Part shown: piece by piece, positions 22,334 through 35,150 of the stretch
How positions within the stretch are numbered: the stretch's first letter is position 1
Layout of the letters: each line of letters starts with the position of its first letter
Source: Pelodera strongyloides
Lineage: Eukaryota > Nematoda > Chromadorea > Rhabditida > Rhabditidae
Assembly: GCA_036852015.1 (NCBI GenBank)
Contig: JAANDG010000025.1
Span: 1 to 64,000, forward strand
Length of the DNA stretch: 64,000 nucleotides
Reading direction: 5' to 3'
Translations under genes and position numbers: made by a program
The notes under the pieces: model-generated
Seen by the model: only the letters and a program-made list of their open reading frames with translations
The model's database searches: none
What the model was told of the DNA's origin: nothing

Positions 22334-22615
22334 CTAAGATTCATTGATCAAAAAACCAGCGTTATTTAACGTGTCGGTGTCCGGCCCTCTTCTAAAATGG
22401 CTATTCGAGCATGAACTTGATTCAAATTTCCCGTTATAATTTGTCGAAACACACGTATTATATTGCCCTTTATCCGTAGATTGGCCTGTTTTATAATAAG
22501 AATAAGAAACGAAACGAAACAACGCTAGCAAAGAAAGCTGCCAACAATGTGCTGGTACAAGGTACCAGTGGTATGAACTAATCGATAACAGATAATAAGT
22601 GATAGCCGACTTCAT
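22334..22615 (-). other. Speculative open frame with hydrophobic start and Cys-containing tail
   Basis: A 93-codon frame starts MKSAITYYLL, has a Leu/Phe-rich segment (SLLALFRFVS), an internal acceptor-like AAAACAG before GQSTDKGQYNTC, and ends NNAGFLINES. This could be a small secreted product or two exons, but there is no family match, promoter evidence or second exon. It may be chance. Confidence 0.2.
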
Positions 22616-23570
22616 AGTTACGGCAGAGCCTTAACATGAACTTCTATATACATTTTGGGTGTGACTATATAGCTTCATGTTTCACATTACACATAATTAT
22701 AACAATAATCACCAAGTATATAAGTTTCAATTACGTTGCTTCAGCAACATTTCTAAACTAGAAATAGCCAGTTCTTTGCTCGCCATAAGAACGAAAAAAT
22801 ACAATAAGTGGCTGCAAAAGGTTCACGCCTTTTTGGAGCTATTCTGGAGTTATTCAATTAAAAAAGGGTGAAAAAGGGTCAATCATTTGCTTTTTCGGTG
22901 GCAAACTTTGAGTATGTCATCTGTGCGGTTGACGGGCTAATTATCTTTTTATATAATTAGATATAGTTTTTCGGTTTGCACGTAATATATTGGGATAGAT
23001 TTCTAACTATACGGGCTATAGCAATACACACATCAACAATAATAATCATCACTCACGAAAATACCCATTTTTTGTATATTTACAATATCAAGATCAAGAA
23101 CCCAATTCAGTACAATAAAACTATAATAGAGGAAGAACTAAAAAAAAGCCGTCGGAAATTTATAACGCGTCAGGCAGTCAGGCTACCGTAATTTGTTCGC
23201 TAGTGGTGCTAATAACGCGCGGTACCTTCAAGCTACGAGGTTCAATGTTATAATAACGACTGCGATGCATCGCGGCCCCTTATGTTAGATGTAGGAGTAG
23301 TACTTCTCTTATATCTAGCTAACTTGTGCTTGATGTGAATACAACTTGTCAACGTGCCCCCTATCTAGTAGTACCTAGTCCTTTCCCTAAATGACATCTC
23401 ATTTGATTGAAAACCCCCCAACTTCAAAGGGAAAATAAAACGAAAAACGACAAAACAGAGCTATACACTTGAAAAGTTGTTCGATTAAAAGTGTCTGGAC
23501 ACCAAATATCGGGATATATTCACAAATTAGGACATATATTATTCATTTATTAGTTTTGCAACGGGGTTTG

Positions 23571-23742
23571 CTTTGCGGTATAACAGCCGGTTTTTGAAAC
23601 GTATTCCTGGACTCGGTTTTCCTATGTAGTGAATGCAATTATGGGGCAATTTTAGTATTATTGTATTCATTTGCATATAACATATGATATAATGCACGTT
23701 GTCCAGTATGTTTTCAAAAACCGGCAGTTATATCGCTTTAAT
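23571..23742. mobile_element. TTAA element, variant family B2, copy 1
   Basis: The arms read TATAACAGCCGGTTTTTGAAAC and, at the right, AAAAACCGGCAGTTATATCGC-TTTAA. They differ from family B by an ACAGCCGG core preceded by GATAT in place of AAATACCGGCCGG. The centre keeps ATTTGCATATAACATATG. Confidence 0.75.
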
Positions 23743-24396
23743 ACATAAATTAACACGACACGGGGGTTGCAGCTACACCTACGTCGTGAGGTGCATATTT
23801 ACACGCTTATATACTAAGAATTTAATAGCGCTAATTCTAGCTAGAACAAAAGATGAATAAAATTTTACTTCCTTGTATAATATGTCTCTCGGGTGTCAAC
23901 TAAACCATTCGTACTTAATCAAGAGAAGAGCGTGAAAATAACAAAAAGGGCATTTCGGGGTAACTTTTGGACGTCTAAATAAAAAGGCATGTTTACAAGA
24001 TGTGGTTTAATGGATTAACACATTGACACACAAAATGTTCCTCGAATTTCATAAATGAAACAATTCCGAGCTTTTCTAACAATTCGTTTCGTGAGTAGAT
24101 GCTGAAAACGTAGAGATAATATGAGGACATGAAGGCATGAAAATGTAATTATATAAAAACAACCAAGTATAATAACGAAGTATAAAAAGTACTTTGACAA
24201 TGTAGAGCAGGACGTTCTTGGAAAAAACCTGACGATATTTGGAAGGGAAAATCATAACCTTGGGGGTCTCATATATTGTCTCATAAATCATAAATAATGT
24301 TTTTTATAAGTTAAAGCATTGAACAAATCCGCACTAATAAGAAAATAAGCTCAATGGTTGTATCGCTAGGATAGCTGCATACGACGAAGGTATTCG

Positions 24397-24576
24397 ACTA
24401 GCTCAGCTAGATACAATAGCCCGGGGTCGACGGGAATGTTCAGTTTGGGAGCTCATTCGTATGCAAATTTTTCCTCCAACTAGGCTAGATAGTCGAGAAA
24501 TTTGCATACAAAGGATTTCCCAAACGGAACGTTTCCCTCGACCCGAGAATACGGGCTAATAATAATCTCAGCTAGA
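24397..24576. repeat. Foldback of about 180 bp
   Basis: Left arm CTAGCTCAGCTAG ... GGGTCGACGGGAATGTTCAGTT is matched by right arm AACGGAACGTTTCCCTCGACCC ... CTCAGCTAG with mismatches. An inner pair ATGCAAATTT and AAATTTGCAT is also present. The termini differ from the TTAA families, so it is a separate family. Confidence 0.6.
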
Positions 24577-25671
24577 CACAATAATAATACTTTCATACCG
24601 AACTGTATACTGTATGATTTACTGTATGATTTTATGCCGAACATGCTCTAATTCTAAAAAAACATCATTCCTTGCAATTAGTGTATCCGATATTCAGAAA
24701 GTTGATTTTTTCTATTCTATCATCATAAAACCGAGAAGTTATTATATAAGGAACTCCTACACATAAACGTCACATTTTTTCTGAGGTTGAGCAACTATTA
24801 TAGAGACATATATCTCAAGTAGTATACATCTTTCTTTCGTGTAAGAATATGACTTACAACATGCAATTCTGCATCCGGCATATCTTTGACGTAGGGCTTA
24901 AATGACCTACTCTTTTAATAGAAATAGAGATCAAAGGTAAGGAATGCTTGGTGAAGATCGCTCATAGTGCTAGTGTACTAGGTAGAAACTAGAAACATCA
25001 ACATATTTTTCCGGTGAACAAAAAATCTAGAATTAATTTAAAATACAGAAACAATGCAATTGAAAGTTGAATTCACGGAAGTGTCGAAAAAATGACTGCA
25101 GATTTTTTTCGGCGCGAACTCGAACACGTAGTTTTCTATTTAATAGCGGAAAGCAGCAACGTATTGATAGTTGAGTAGAAAGTCACATTATTATCATCAT
25201 CTGAAACATTGCACTTTGAAAACTACGGCTGTGTAAGCGCTCAACGAATACGATATGCTTCAACATCCTGAATCTCATAGATTTATTCGAAAAAACATAG
25301 TGTACACGCAAAATGAGGTATTGTGGAGTTTAGCTTCAAGATTGAATAAAGTTATAATGATAGGAAAGGTATGGGAGAAAGTGTGAGATAAGAGAGAGAG
25401 AGAAGAGCACATAGACAAAAAAGTATAATGAACCTTGAACGCTATGTAAATGAAGCTATAGACCGGGGCTAATAGATTGGTCTGGGGCACACGAAACCGA
25501 CATTAGGCTATTAGACAAATGTGTTTCTGTGTAGGAGATGCATAGGAAAGTAGACGCCAACTTCACTGCGTTCACTGCTAATTTCTCAGGGAAGAGTTCA
25601 TAGTAATTTCTGCTCTATAAAATTGTTGACACTGTAAGTGCTGCAGACAGGCTCGCCCACACATACACACC

Positions 25672-25820
25672 AGTATCCGTATGCACGAACTCAGGGAGTG
25701 TGCTCCCAGCCTCCCAGTGGGAGGTGAGAGGAATAGAGGTGACACTGTATTCAGCGAAACGTAGAGACATATTCTCCCCACCGGGGAGCCACGCAGAGTT
25801 CGTGCGTACTGTATACGGCC
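25672..25820. repeat. Degenerate GC-rich foldback (family I), copy 2
   Basis: GTATGCACGAACTCAGGGAG is matched in imperfect reverse complement by GAGTTCGTGCGTACTGTATAC. The outline is the same as at 4955-5080. Open frames on both strands here result from the higher GC content. Confidence 0.4.
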
Positions 25821-27109
25821 ATTGGAATGAAGTATATCTGGTCACCCTCCTCCTGCAGTTCCATACACTTAAAACATGTTTTACCTGTACGCACTCGGCG
25901 ACGCGTTGCGCAGCTCAGCGCACTACATGTAGTGTGCAGTGCATATGCATAGTCGCCCCGTGCTAAGCTAAGCGTAGTGAACTAATACAAAATACCCTAT
26001 TAGAATAACTTTCCACATTTAAAAGGTTAACGAGTCATATAAACTTAATTATCTCCGGTGAAAATAGAACCCAATCCTCCGCATATATACCCAACTACGC
26101 AAGAGTAATATATATGCACATGAAATTATGGGGCGTCATATAGAGGGCTAATTTTATGATTATTGAACATTTATAAATAAAAATGTGCATTTTGATCGAA
26201 TTATGATATCAAAAGAGCGCAAAATTGTTGGTATTCAAATTGTCTCAAGTATACTGTATACGTATACGTATACGTGGATAAATAAATAAATAATGGGAAC
26301 TTTTGAATTATAAAGAAAGGACAATCCTAATTAATTAATTAAAGTGATGTAAGTATAATCATAGGTTCTGTTGGACAAATTGCAAAAACGTTGAGGGCTT
26401 AGGATCACATTTACCATAACCGACAGGCGTAAATAGATGCATAAATTTAATGAACGATGCCGCAGACTTTCAATTTGAATAGAGTTTTAGTAGAATTCCA
26501 ACCGAAAAATATTGTTTTTTGAAGCGAGAAATACTAGGAAAACAGCCTTTTCACAGCGTTTCCATCAATCATTTCCACTGTGAAAGCGGAAGATTGATTA
26601 GTTTTTAGGGGCCAATAAGCCAATTGCACCTAGCACGAGGTAGACTGGCCACCTGGGATAAGGTCCTGAGATACGCCTAGGGTAAATATGAACTTACACC
26701 AAACTTAGATACGCCAAACTTAAAACAAGGCAGATACTGATCATAATAAATGAGCATTTGCCTTGATTCTGGTTTTACATGTTATCCTAGAAACTAGGGA
26801 CTAGGGTCTAGGGTAAATCCAAATAATTGAGTGCAATGCATCAAAATAATTTCAGAAGCGATGTTTGATCAAATTTAGGGTAACATATATCTATCATAAG
26901 CTTGCTAGATTCTTGACACTAGAGAAAATCCAAAGTTCATAGAAAAGTGAATTTTTGTCTTTTGAACTTGCAACCCGAGTAAGATCGACCTCACAATTGA
27001 ATTTTGACGCTGAGGTGAACCCTTATATGAAGCGTGGTGTGGATAGAGATCGCTACGCAATTGAACAAATGACGTCGTTCGCTCCGATAATCTTGTGAAA
27101 AGTAAGGAG

Positions 27110-27296
27110 TTAAAGCGAAATACCGGCCGGTTTTTGAAACGCATGATGGCCACCAGCATTATTATGCAGCTTATGCAAATGAACATTAATTAGAATAAAA
27201 AATCGAGCTACATTCGATTCGAGTCAAGTAGCATAGATACGTAAGGATTCAGTTGTCCACGATGCGTTTCAAAAACCAGCCGGTATTCAGCTTTAA
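27110..27296 (-). mobile_element. TTAA element, family B (Bb, reversed)
   Basis: Ends are TTAA-AGCGAAATACCGGCCGG and CCAGCCGGTATTCAGCT-TTAA. Both target sites are intact and the arms are nearly complementary over about 30 bases. Confidence 0.9.
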
Positions 27297-28412
27297 AGGG
27301 GATATGTAGGCCCTTTTTGAAGTTAAGCTGTACTAATAGAATGCGTGTTCTAACAAATTTTGTCTAAAGTTACCCAGTTAAAAGAAAATTATTTGCAAAG
27401 TTTGTCTTTTCTATAGTAAACGCGTTACTTGACCCGTGGAAAATCTCAGGCTCAATGGAGCAAATTTCAACTTATGTATGCAGATATCGGCAAATAGCAA
27501 GATTCAAGATGCAGGGCATGCAAATTCGAATTTACATATTCAGTCGCCTATGTAAATACACGTCTGGCATGGAAACGCTAGTGTTTTTTTTTGCGCATTT
27601 TGAGTGCATACGTATTCGCTTTAAATAGACAGTCATTTTCTATGGACCGGATGTGGTTTTAGCATATTGTTGTACAATAAAAAGTTACCATTTTTAGAAT
27701 AGCGGAGAGGTGGGGGGAAGTAAACAGAGGCGGGGTCTCGAGGCCCCGTAAAACCTTCGGAGCTACATATTTACAATTTACATATCGTAACATTCAATTG
27801 CATGCGAAAGCGGATGTAGGAAAAGCATTTTTGCAAAAGGCCCATATCCTTTACTGAATTGACCCAAAAGTGTCCCAGCTGTGCAATTATGTGGTTCAAT
27901 TGCTTTAGCGAATTAATGGCCGGAATTGTGGGTTTTGGTTCGGGAACTGTGTGCGTGACGCCTTGTAGACTTGGGTTCCTTATAGGGAACTTACACGTGG
28001 TACTGGAAAACTTGGACTTACAATGAGGGTAAGGTGCCTCGCTTGCAAAATTTAACCATTAAGTTAAAATCCGTTGTTCGTGTTGTTACTCGTATTCGTA
28101 TTAATTTCATAGGAATGCTAGTGTCCGTAATATCTTACAAAAAGCGGTCCTTCTACTTCTACTTCGTAAAAATTCGGGGAAATCACTGCAGTCATTTCTT
28201 AACACAGGCCTGCGCCTAGCTCAATCTGACTGTATTTGGTTAGCACGAAGCACGACAACTATTTGAAAAGAGCAATTTTAGAAATCTTGAGCATTTCTAG
28301 ACGTTTCTAGTTTCTACCCTCCAAGCCCTCCCTAATTTATTAGTTTACCCACTTTTTTCTACAACTTTTTCCTCGTCAGTCTACCACACATCTGTATATT
28401 TATTGAGAGAGT

Positions 28413-28809
28413 TTAAAGGGACAGGCCCATCAAAGTAAACCTATATTTACGATACGTCCATAGTGACTATCAAGCATTTTTATTACAATATATGCAAACT
28501 AAATTTCACATTTATTTTCCATGGGAAACTTTTTTCCGATGCGCTCAGATCAAATGTATACCGTAAAGCCGCAAATATCCTTGTCGTCAATGCAAATTTA
28601 TCGTGAAATTATAATGCGATTAAAATTTGCATATATAGCTTTGAAATCTGCAGTTTTGTGGTATACATATGCGTGGAGCGCATTGGAAAAAAGTTGTCTA
28701 GGGCGAATAATGGTGAAATTTAGTTTGTATATATTGTAATAAAAATGCTTGATAGTCATTATGAACGTATCGTAAATATAGGTTTATTTTGATGGGCCTG
28801 TCCCTTTAA
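28413..28809. mobile_element. Long palindromic TTAA element, family D, copy 1
   Basis: Ends are TTAA-AGGGACAGGCCCATCA and TGATGGGCCTGTCCCT-TTAA. The arms remain complementary for about 90 bases (TATTTACGATACGT, CTATCAAGCATTTTTATTAC). The interior carries ATTTTCCATGGGAAA and CTTTGAAATCTGCAG. A copy with only scattered differences lies at 50728-51123, so the family is young. Confidence 0.92.
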
Positions 28810-30527
28810 TGAGCATGTTTGCGCTTGTTTCAAACGAATACAAAAAGTTCCATTTGGGTTTCTCCATGGGCCCAGTCCCACGAATTATGGCCCTTTCTCT
28901 CACACAATGCATTGAGATGAAAATGATTACCCCCTTATAGTGAAAAATGCAAAATGTGAAACAAAATTGTCCCGCAAAAAGATAAATGTACACCCGTGAA
29001 TTATTGAGAGAGGCGCATAGATGTACACGATGATGTCAGAAGCTTATATTGCTAGCAAATAAAGGGACTAGACGTAAAAGCTGGGTGGGCCAGGCGGCGC
29101 GTTAACGGCGCAATCCGGGCACACAACAAGCAAAACTATCAGCGGAAGGCATCATATCAGTTTACTAATGTCACTAAAGAACGGACGGACCAAGAAATTG
29201 TTCAAGTATTTTCATGTTTCTTTAAACTTCACACCTTTCCGGACTTGAAATAAAAATTCTATTTTTCAAAAAATTTGCTAAGCAGAAAAAGGATAAAAAG
29301 GCAAACAAAACAATTTAATAATATATTTGCTGCACCGTTATTTTCAAAAAATGTCTTAGTTTGCGTGCGTGTGATTTTTGAATGAAAGCTTGCGACATAC
29401 ATTTTTTTCAGTAATTTTGTAGTAACGCCCTCTAATATAATGCAATTTTCTTCCCAAGCCGCTCCATTAAATTACATGAATAATTGCCATAAAGATAAAA
29501 TAATTATAGAGGGAAAGTGTTCAATCTTAGTCACATAGTGCATACAATATTAAATATTATATTATTGCTCTATTAGGTACGAAATGTGTAGCGACAATTG
29601 CGTTATGAACCAATAAAAGAAAATGAAATGTAGTTCGTTTTGTTAAACGAATTGTCCAGTCTGACTCAATTCGCAAAAACAAACTTTGGATATTTGGATG
29701 TTTAAAACAAATTTAAGGAATCTTTTTTGGGAGCAGAAATTTTGGAAAAAAAATACCTTTTCAACAGTGCTTTTGGCAGACCTGCGAAAAAAAAGACAAG
29801 TGATATGTATTTTCACGTACGGTACATTTAGCTAAAACACAGATCCATTAGGCCATTAGAATGAGATCTATGCTTTCTGAGTGGCCAGTTATATGCAAGG
29901 ATGGCGGAAAAATTCCCACATTTGTACAGGCGTAATCCAAAGAACATATTTGCATATTAAAACTTGCTTTTTATTTGGAAATAACTTTTTTGTGAACTGG
30001 GTATAACTCCTCTCTATTCAGACAAGCACTTGGAACAATTTCAGAGACAATTTACAAAAGAAAACTATTCGTAGTGTTAGAAATCATCTCTGGTACCGAA
30101 CCATTTTCACAAAGCAGGAAAAAAAAACTGTTATGTTTAACGTTGAAACGTTTAAGGACTAGACTTGCTTAGGCTTAGGCTTAGGCTTAGGTTAGGTTTG
30201 TTGGATGTGTTTTGTTGTGCAAAAGTCTACGTTTTATCAAATTTGGAGTGGCAGAAATCAGAAAATAAACGAAGCTCAACAACAATATTTTATGTTTGAA
30301 ATACTAGGAAAGCTTTTACATATGAGCCTCTAAAAATTTATTTATTAATCTCATAATGTTATAATTTATTGCCGTCATAACAGTGGAATTTCAGGAATGC
30401 TGACAATAAATGTCCTAATAAACTCTGACGAACTTAGAATTTAGAATGTTAGTTCTTTGACAAAAATGCAGAAGTTGAATAACAGATGCACACCCTGGTT
30501 TTAAAAATTCTAGTATTACTGTTTTGG
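28810..30527. other. Gene-free stretch
   Basis: AT-rich and without recognisable genes. It contains the TTAGGC repeat at 30168-30201. Confidence 0.5.
30168..30201 (+). repeat. Short interstitial nematode telomere repeat (TTAGGC)n
   Basis: About three perfect TTAGGC units in tandem plus flanking degenerate units (GCTTAGGC, TTAGG). TTAGGC is the telomere repeat of most nematodes, which supports the assignment of the organism. A similar GCCTAAGCCTAAG occurs near 19940. Confidence 0.75.
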
Positions 30528-30705
30528 TTAAAGCACTATAACAGCCGATTTTTCAAGCATGTTTTCCCATGCCGCTTAAGTAATTAATTGCGCGATATTG
30601 CGCGATTTTTTATTCGAATTATGTTCATTTCATGCAACGTATCAACGTATGATAACACAGCTGTACAAAATGAGTTTTAAAAAACCGGTTGTTATATCGT
30701 TTTAA
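30528..30705. mobile_element. TTAA element, variant family B2, copy 2
   Basis: Ends are TTAA-AGCACTATAACAGCCG and AACCGGTTGTTATATCGT-TTTAA. It shares the ATAACAGCCG core with 23571-23742. Confidence 0.75.
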
Positions 30706-31396
30706 CGTCAGTTAATTTCTTAGGGACTTGGTAATCGTCGGTTAGGACATGTTAGCTAGGTGTTGGGAACTTAGCGAATGGCCCTTATGGGGAGGGGTTA
30801 GTGAAGCTCATTTTTAAAGGGATGCGTTTTTCCAGAGGTGACACAGCCTGACAGAGACAAACAACCCTTAGAATGAATGGGAAAAGGCTGTAGTATTAGC
30901 GAAAAACACTTGAACACCAAACTCACTCGCCAGAAAGTGGCGCGTTGAAAAATAAAATAAATTTTGTTTTTCATGTTTCCCCGAGGGTTAATTAAAATTA
31001 TGTAAAGGAAGGAAAACGCTGTTTGAGATGTTTGATATGTTGTTTTATTATCCTACAAATAGCAGAATGATGTGAATAAAATATAGAAAAAAACAGTACG
31101 TACACAAGAATGAAGGAGGAGAGCATACAAGAGAAAGAGTACCGGGTTATATCAACCGAAGCCGCAGAAACGGTGCATTGGGGTCCGGTTCATAGGAGGT
31201 GCATACATAAAGAAGAAATATTCGTTGCGGTTTCACTAGTAATCTAATCTCATGCTTGCCGATCACGCTACCTAAGAAGGTACTAAACCGATTTATCGAC
31301 TGTTGCCATATCGAGGATCGTGCTTAAAAAATCAATATCTTAAAAAAAAATTTTTTTTCGTGATCCTGATCCTTTCATTTGCTATTAATTGGGCAT

Positions 31397-31566
31397 CAAA
31401 GCGAAATGCTAGCCCCTTTGGAAAATTTGCATATGATAAGCAAATCCTATGTATCCTGTGCTAATTGTGTGCGATCGTCCACGGCAATCGTACAAACTTA
31501 GCGTAGGATAAATAGGATTTGCTTATCATATGCAAATTTTCCAAAGAGGCTAGCATTCCGCTTTAA
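31397..31566. mobile_element. Palindromic element, family C, full copy
   Basis: The left arm is AAGCGAAATGCTAGCCCCTT followed by ATTTGCATATGATAAGCAAA. The right arm is the reverse complement ending GCTAGCATTCCGCT-TTAA. The arms pair over roughly 60 bases. It shares only the outermost AAGCGAAAT with family B. A half copy lies at 60846. Confidence 0.88.
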
Positions 31567-32202
31567 ATAACGCTGGATAAGGAAACTGGGAAACTAACCC
31601 TGGCGTAAACTCTAGATTAAGCAGACTCAAAAATTTTGAAAACGGAAATTTCTTGCAGGACACCTCAGCATAGTTAATTGTGAAAAAAGAAGAAGAAAAG
31701 GCATCAAAGCATAAAAAGAACAGTTTTTTGTCTGACAAAAAGGGGTGAAACGCAGAATGTCCATTGTTAGTATATTATGCGAGTGGGAAGTGTCTTCCTT
31801 AAAATAAGGAAGTTCTCGGACAACTTTTACAAGTTGTCTAGAGTCTAGGTGAACTCATCCTTATAGCCTATATTTCACATTTTGAGTCGCATATATTAGG
31901 AAATTTAATCAATTATTCACTTTTCCTTCTTGCCCTGGGATGGCTTCAGAATATGACGTTTTCTGTGAGTTTATTGTTAGTCGGGTTTCGTTTGTTGGAC
32001 ATATGAGTGTTTATTAGCCTATTGCATTATATGCAAATTCTGTTCCATTTTGTGCCGGTATGGCATGCCAGTTCAAGCTTAAACTGCACTACGTCTAAGC
32101 ACCCCCTATAAAAAAAGATTGCCATTCGCGTCACGTAACGGTAACGCTCCAAAAGTGCATCGCCAAACGAAAAAGTAATCCTATGAAAAATTAGAGCTCA
32201 AT

Positions 32203-35150
32203 GAGATAAGCAAACGCGAACATTGTGTCGAGTGTCCCCGGCGATCCCGAAGCGAGATATAAGCAAAAGTCGCGTGTTAGAGAACGACTAAATAGCACTG
32301 CGACTGATAAGACGCAGAGTAGACGGCCAGTATCGATCGCACTATTGCGCAATAAAAATAGGCCAGCCTAACCTCAAACTTGGGTAATTAAACCGCAGCT
32401 GGCAAAGAACAGGGAGAAATTGTCCGCATAAATAGAAATGATGCGGCGGATCAATTTGATACGCAAAGTGATCGTTCTTTGACATTGAAGGTACTATGAT
32501 CGTCAAAATTAAGTCAAAATTTAAAATTCACCGTAGATCAAGTCTAATGATGTAAATCTACTTCAATGATGATGTGAGACGCGCATTTGACTTAGACGGG
32601 CAACATGTCTTCTGCTTCAGAATCTATGACGTCAAAAATAAGTCGACGTTCAAACTTCACCGTAGCGACATAGTAATGCTGCAAATCAACTTCAATGATG
32701 ATGTCAGACGCGCATTTGACTTAGACGGGCAACATGTCTTCTGCTTCAGAATCTATGACGTCAAAAATAAGTCGACGTGCAAACTTCACCGTATTGATAT
32801 AGTAATGCTGCAAATCAACTTCAATGATGATGTCAGGGGCGCATTCGACTCAGACGGGCAAAACCGTTTCTGCTTCAGAATCTATGACGTCAAAAATAAG
32901 TCGACGTGCAAAACTTCACCGTAGCGACATAGTAATGCTGCAAATCAACTTCAGTGATGATGTCAGACGCGCATTCGACTCAGACGGGCAATACCTTTTC
33001 TGCTTCAGAATCTACGACGTCAAAAATAAGGCGACGTGCAAATTTCACCGTAGTGATATATTAATGCTGCAAATCAACTTCAATGATGATGTCAGACGCG
33101 CATTTGACTTAGGCGGGCAACATGTCTTCTGCTTCAGAATATATGACGTCAAAAATAAGTCGACGTGCAAACTTCACCGTAGCGACATAGTAATGCTGCA
33201 AATCAACTTCAATGATGATGTCAGACGCGCATTCGACTCAGACGGGCAATACCGTTTCTGCTTCAGAATCTATGACGTCAAAATAAGTCGACGTGCAAAC
33301 TTCACCGTAGCGACATAGTAATGCTGCAAATCAACTTCAATGATGATGTCAGACGCGCATTTGACTTAGACGGGCAACATGTCTTCTGCTTCAGAATCTA
33401 TGACGTCAAAAATAAGTCGACGTGCAAACTTCACCGTAGCGACATAGTAATGCTGCAAATCAACTTCAATGATGACGTCAGACGCGCATTTGACTTAGAC
33501 GGGCAACATGTCTTCTGCTTCAGAATCTATGACGTCAAAAATAAGTCGACGTGCAAACTTCACCGTAGCGACATAGTAATGCTGCAAATCAACTTCAATG
33601 ATGATGTCAGACGCGCATTTGACTTAGACGGGCAACATGTCTTCTGCTTCAGAATCTATGACGTCAAAATAAGTCGACGTGCAAACTTCACCGTAGCGAC
33701 ATAGTAATGCTGCAAATCAACTTCAATGATGATGTCAGATGCGCATTTGACTCAGACGGGCAACACGTCTTCTGCTTCAAAATCTATGACGTCAAAAATA
33801 AGTCGACGTGCAAACTTCACCGTAGCGACATAGTAACGCTGCAAATCAACTTCAATGATGATGTCAGCCGCGCATTCGACTCAGACGGGCAATACCGTTT
33901 CTGCATTGACTTAGACGGGCAACAGTCTTCTGCTTCAGAATCTATGACGTCAAAAATAAGTCGACGTGCAAAACTTCACCGTAGCGACATAGTAATGCTG
34001 CAAATCAACTTCAATGATGATGTCAGACGCGCATTTGACTTAGACGGGCAACATGTCTTCTGCTTCAGAATCTATGACGTCAAAAAATAAGTCGACCGTG
34101 CAAACTTCACCGTAGCGACATAGTAATGCTGCAAAAACAACTTCAATGATGATGTCAGACGCGCATTTGACTTAGACGGGCAACATGTCTTCTGCTTCAG
34201 AATCGTCAAAAATAGTCGACGTGCAAACTTCACCGTAGCGACAGAGTAATGTTGCAAATCAACTTCAATGATGATGTCAGGCGCGCATTCGACTTAGACG
34301 GGCAATACCGCTTCTGCTTAAAAATATGACGTCAAAAATAAGTCGACGTGCAAACTTCACCGTATTGATATAGTAATGCTGCAAATCAACTTCAATGATG
34401 ATGTCAGACGGGCATTTGACTCATACGGGCAACATGTCTTCTGCTTCAGAATCTATGACGTCAAAATAAGTCGACGTGCAAACTTCACCGTAGCGACATA
34501 GTAATGCCGCAAATCAACTTCAATGATGATGTCAGACGCGCATTCGACTGAGACGGGCAATACCGTTTCTGCTTCAGAATCTATGACGTCAAAAATAAGT
34601 CGACGTGCAAACTTCACCGTAGTGATATATTAATGCTGCAAATCAACTTCAATGATGATGTCAGACGCGCATTTGACTTAGACGGGCAGCATGTCTTCTG
34701 CTTCAGAATCTATGACGTCAAAAATAAGTCGACGTGCAAACTTCACCGTAGCGACATAGTAATGCTTCAAATAAACTTCAATGATGATGTCAGGCGCGCA
34801 TTCGACTTACAATTAGACGGGTTTCTGCTTCAGAAGCTAAGACGTCAAAAATAAATCGACGCGCAAACTTCGCCGTAGCGACAAAGTAATGCTTCAAATA
34901 AACTTCAATGATGGTGTCAGACGCGCATTCGACTAAGACGGGCAATACCGTTTCTGCTTCAGAAGCTATGACGCCAAAAAAAGTAGACGTGCAAACTTCA
35001 CCGTAGTGATATATTAATGATGTAAATCAACTTCAACGATGATGTCAGACGCGCATTTAACGCAGAAAAAAAAGGAAAATAGCACTTAAAATATAAGGCT
35101 TGCGCGAACGCTCGAGTAAAACGTAAAACGCTAGAGCTCGGCGCGCGCGT
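32203..35150 (+). repeat. 2.95-kb repeat module, copy 1 (leader plus ~129-bp tandem array)
   Basis: The module starts GAGATAAGCAAACGCGAA and is repeated directly at 35151 (offset 2948). The leader (32203 to about 32560) is non-repetitive. The array (about 32561-35060) has roughly 19 units of about 129 bp, most carrying TGACGTCA, GTCGACGTGC and ATGATGTCAGACGCGC. Two unit types mix irregularly (CAACATGTCTTC against CAATACCGTTTC). The tail (CTTGCGCGAACGCTCGAGT) closes the module. The unit is a multiple of three and stop-free in one frame, which gives long open frames that one-base indels repeatedly break. Confidence 0.95.

Larger units (their letters stand above)
23743..27109. other. Gene-free stretch with two foldbacks
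   Basis: AT-rich DNA containing the foldback at 24397-24576 and the GC-rich foldback at 25672-25820, plus a short GTATACGTATACGTATACG run near 26256. I see no gene. Confidence 0.5.

Noticed and set aside
25615..25966. Overlapping frames around 25.7-25.9 kb, including a minus-strand stretch with EEGDQIYFIPMAVYS
   Set aside because: The segment is a GC-rich degenerate foldback, which lengthens frames on both strands. No second exon or family match was found.
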